A program made the translations under genes and the position numbers. The notes below the pieces were generated by a model. That model saw only the letters and a program-made list of their open reading frames with translations, made no database searches and was not told where the DNA came from. DNA of 8,504 bases from B8-G4 sp033720735 (lineage in GTDB: Bacteria; Bacteroidota; Bacteroidia; Chitinophagales; Saprospiraceae). Each line of letters opens with the position of its first letter. Within the stretch, counting starts at the first letter, position 1. Location of the stretch: NCBI GenBank assembly GCA_033720735.1, contig JAWWBX010000191.1:1-8504 (forward strand). The letters are read 5' to 3'. Positions 6,348-8,504 of the stretch are shown one piece after another.

Positions 6348-8504
6348 ATGCAAGGAAAAGGTATTGTTAAGTTCTTCCTGGTGCTCCTGACGATCGTCAC
6401 GCTTGTGCAGTTTCTGTACATGATCCCGACGATCAAGATCGAAAAGCAGGCGGACGCATATGGAGAGGAGGCCGCGGCCCAGGTCGCCGAAGATGACAAA
6501 TATGCAGCTGCCAAGAACGCGCGCACTGCCTACCTCGACTCCATGTCGAGCGAGGTGGTGCTCAAGGTGCCGCTTCTCAAGTCATACACCTACGAAGAGC
6601 TCAAGAAAATGCAGCTGGCCCTGGGTCTCGACCTCAAGGGCGGAATGAGCGTAGTGCTCCAGGTCGACCTCAAGGACTTTCTCCTCCAGCTGGCCGACAA
6701 CAGTCAGAATCCCATCTTCCGCCAGGCGCTTGACAGTGCCGAAATACAACTCAGGAATACACAAACCGACTTCGTAACCCTCTTCGGTCAGGAATGGGCG
6801 AAACTATCACAGGGTCAAAACCTCGCCGCCATCTTTTCCCGCAACCGAAGCCTCGTCGATGAGAAAGACCTGACCTTCGAAACGCCGGATGCCGAAGTGA
6901 TCCGGATGCTGCGCGAAGAAGCGAATGAGACGGTCGGACTGACATTCAACCTGCTCAAGGACAGGATCGACAAATTTGGCGTGGCCCAGCCCAACATCTC
7001 ACTGGACGCCAGCCGTGACCTCATCAATGTGGAGCTTCCAGGCGTTGACAACCCACAACGGGCGCGCAACTTCCTGCAATCGACTGCGAAACTCGAATTC
7101 TGGAATGTCTATCGGATCACGGACCCGGGCATCCTCCAGTCCTTCCTGGATGCCGATGACCGCTTGCGGCGCGAGGCCGCTGGTGACACCAGCACCACCG
7201 ACGAACCGGAAATGCGCATGGACACTGTGGTCAGTGATGTCGTGGATTCACTGGGTAATGTCATGGGACAGGACACCCAGTATGTCGAGGTGCCGGTGGA
7301 GACCAATCCGCTGGACAATGTTGGCCCCCTGCTCTCAATGCTCAACCTGAACAGCGGCGCCACCACCCTCCAGTTTCCGCTGTCGGTCATGGGTGCGGCC
7401 GAGGCCAACAAGCGCAATGCCATCGACCAGCTGCTGCAGCGTGAGAATATCAAGAATATGTTTCCGCGGGACCTCGAGTTCCGTTGGGCCGCCAAACCGT
7501 ATACGGATATCAATACCGGCGAGCCCACCAATATGCACTTCCTCTATGCGATCAAAAAAGAACGCGGTCGCGAAGAAGCGCCGTTGCAGGGCGACCACGT
7601 CGTATCAGCAACTTCTGAACCCGATCCCACCACCGGCGAAGTGCAGGTGACGCTGGTCATGAACAACCGCGGAGCCAAGATCTGGGCAGACATGACCACC
7701 AAAGCCGCTCAGGACAACGAGCGGGAGATTGCGATCGCCCTTGATGACGAGGTGGTCTCGGCACCCGGTGTGCGCGAACCCATCACGCAGGGTCGTTCGT
7801 CGATCAGTGGCGGCTTCACGGTCCAGGAAGGAAAAGACCTCGCCAACATCCTGGAAATCGGAAAACTCCCGGCAAAAACCCAGATCATCCAGGAATCCCT
7901 GGTGGGGCCTTCACTCGGGCAGGAAAATATCAACAAGAGTTTGCGATCTCTGCTCATCGGCCTGTCACTGGTCCTGCTGTTCATGATGTTCTACTACGGC
8001 ACGGCCGGGATCGTTTCGATCGTGGCCCTGTTTGCCAATCTCTTTTTCATTTTCGGCGGGCTGGCCTCCTTCGGGACCGTGCTCACGATCCCGGGAATGG
8101 CAGGTATCGTCCTGACGATTGGTATGGCCGTCGACGCCAACGTGATCATTTTCGAACGTATCCGGGAAGAATTGCGGGAAGGCAAATCGTTGCGGTTGGC
8201 CATTGAAGATGGTTTCCGGCAATCCTATTCGGCGATCATCGATGCCAATGTGACGACCATTCTGGTCGCCATCGTACTGGCATATTTCGGTCTCGGGCCG
8301 ATCAAGGGATTTGCCGTCGTACTGATCATCGGTGTACTGTCGTCCCTCTTTACAGCGGTCTTGCTCGGCCGCATGATGATCGACTGGTGGACGAGCAAGG
8401 AAGGACGCTCCATGAGTTTCTGGACGCCTTCAACCAAGAACGTGCTGGCCAACCTGAGCATCGACTGGCTGGGCAAGCGGCGCATCGGCTACGTGGTATC
8501 AAGC
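6348..8504 (+). CDS. secDF: Protein translocase subunit SecDF (fused SecD-SecF, 3' end cut by window edge)
   Basis: 719 codons are visible with no stop. SecDF is an inner-membrane RND-type partner of SecYEG that uses the proton motive force to pull exported proteins across. Transmembrane segment 1 (about 7-27) is followed by the periplasmic domain, with LGLDLKGGM (92-100) and DRIDKFGV (205-212). Five more membrane segments lie between about 535 and 680. TM4 carries GMAVDANVIIFERI (592-605), whose D596 corresponds to the proton-relay aspartate of SecD. After the sixth segment the frame continues into WLGKRRIGYVVSS (707-719), which resembles the start of a SecF half, so a fusion is inferred; the rest of SecF lies outside. 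A TAG immediately upstream of the ATG (6345-6347) fixes the earliest start. The periplasmic domain has an expanded insert between 249 and 413. It diverges from kbp. Confidence 0.95.
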   Translation, partial: MQGKGIVKFFLVLLTIVTLVQFLYMIPTIKIEKQADAYGEEAAAQVAEDDKYAAAKNARTAYLDSMSSEVVLKVPLLKSYTYEELKKMQLALGLDLKGGMSVVLQVDLKDFLLQLADNSQNPIFRQALDSAEIQLRNTQTDFVTLFGQEWAKLSQGQNLAAIFSRNRSLVDEKDLTFETPDAEVIRMLREEANETVGLTFNLLKDRIDKFGVAQPNISLDASRDLINVELPGVDNPQRARNFLQSTAKLEFWNVYRITDPGILQSFLDADDRLRREAAGDTSTTDEPEMRMDTVVSDVVDSLGNVMGQDTQYVEVPVETNPLDNVGPLLSMLNLNSGATTLQFPLSVMGAAEANKRNAIDQLLQRENIKNMFPRDLEFRWAAKPYTDINTGEPTNMHFLYAIKKERGREEAPLQGDHVVSATSEPDPTTGEVQVTLVMNNRGAKIWADMTTKAAQDNEREIAIALDDEVVSAPGVREPITQGRSSISGGFTVQEGKDLANILEIGKLPAKTQIIQESLVGPSLGQENINKSLRSLLIGLSLVLLFMMFYYGTAGIVSIVALFANLFFIFGGLASFGTVLTIPGMAGIVLTIGMAVDANVIIFERIREELREGKSLRLAIEDGFRQSYSAIIDANVTTILVAIVLAYFGLGPIKGFAVVLIIGVLSSLFTAVLLGRMMIDWWTSKEGRSMSFWTPSTKNVLANLSIDWLGKRRIGYVVSS

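Noticed and set aside
6155..6526. 123-codon open frame on the minus strand across the kbp-secDF gap
   Set aside because: It overlaps the clear secDF start on the other strand and the intergenic promoters, and shows no domain signal.
1..8504. Mobile element, CRISPR array, tRNA or phage defence island
   Set aside because: I see no direct-repeat arrays, transposase or integrase motifs, tRNA-like cloverleaf or toxin-antitoxin pair, and most of the genes are core housekeeping functions.

Overview
The window looks like a piece of a Bacteroidota chromosome, probably from the Saprospiria/Lewinella-type part of the phylum. By eye it is moderately GC-rich. The evidence is: (i) perfect TAnnTTTG motifs, the Bacteroidota sigma-factor -7 box, sit at promoter distance upstream of mutS, kbp and secDF; (ii) starts lack clear Shine-Dalgarno sequences; (iii) MutS has the NMSGKS form of the Walker A motif and a QLSIF clamp-binding motif; (iv) secD runs without a stop into the start of a SecF half. 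The lineage below phylum level is a guess.

Layout, left to right. Bases 1-2236 (minus strand) hold most of a large AAA+ protein that runs off the left edge. It has two copies of a roughly 120-residue N-terminal module, then two CbxX/CfxQ (SpoVK-like) ATPase domains; the second is cut by the window edge. Bases 2327-4972 (minus) are a complete mutS, starting at TTG. A short AT-rich divergent region separates it from a TerB-like small acidic protein (plus, about 5121-5603). That gene converges on kbp/ygaU (BON-LysM protein, minus, 5664-6143), and a perfect 22-nt palindrome lies between the two stops. A 204-bp divergent intergenic region with -7 boxes on both strands leads to secDF (plus, 6348 to beyond the right edge).

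These are mainly housekeeping functions: mismatch repair, envelope/osmotic maintenance and Sec-dependent export. They do not form one pathway. mutS and the AAA+ gene are co-directional with a 90-bp gap and no visible terminator, so read-through is possible. The least understood element is the four-module AAA+ protein. The two ATPase cores align without gaps at a constant 287-residue offset, and the N-terminal half is itself a duplication that I cannot assign to a known domain. I see no tRNA, rRNA, CRISPR array, insertion sequence or phage signature.
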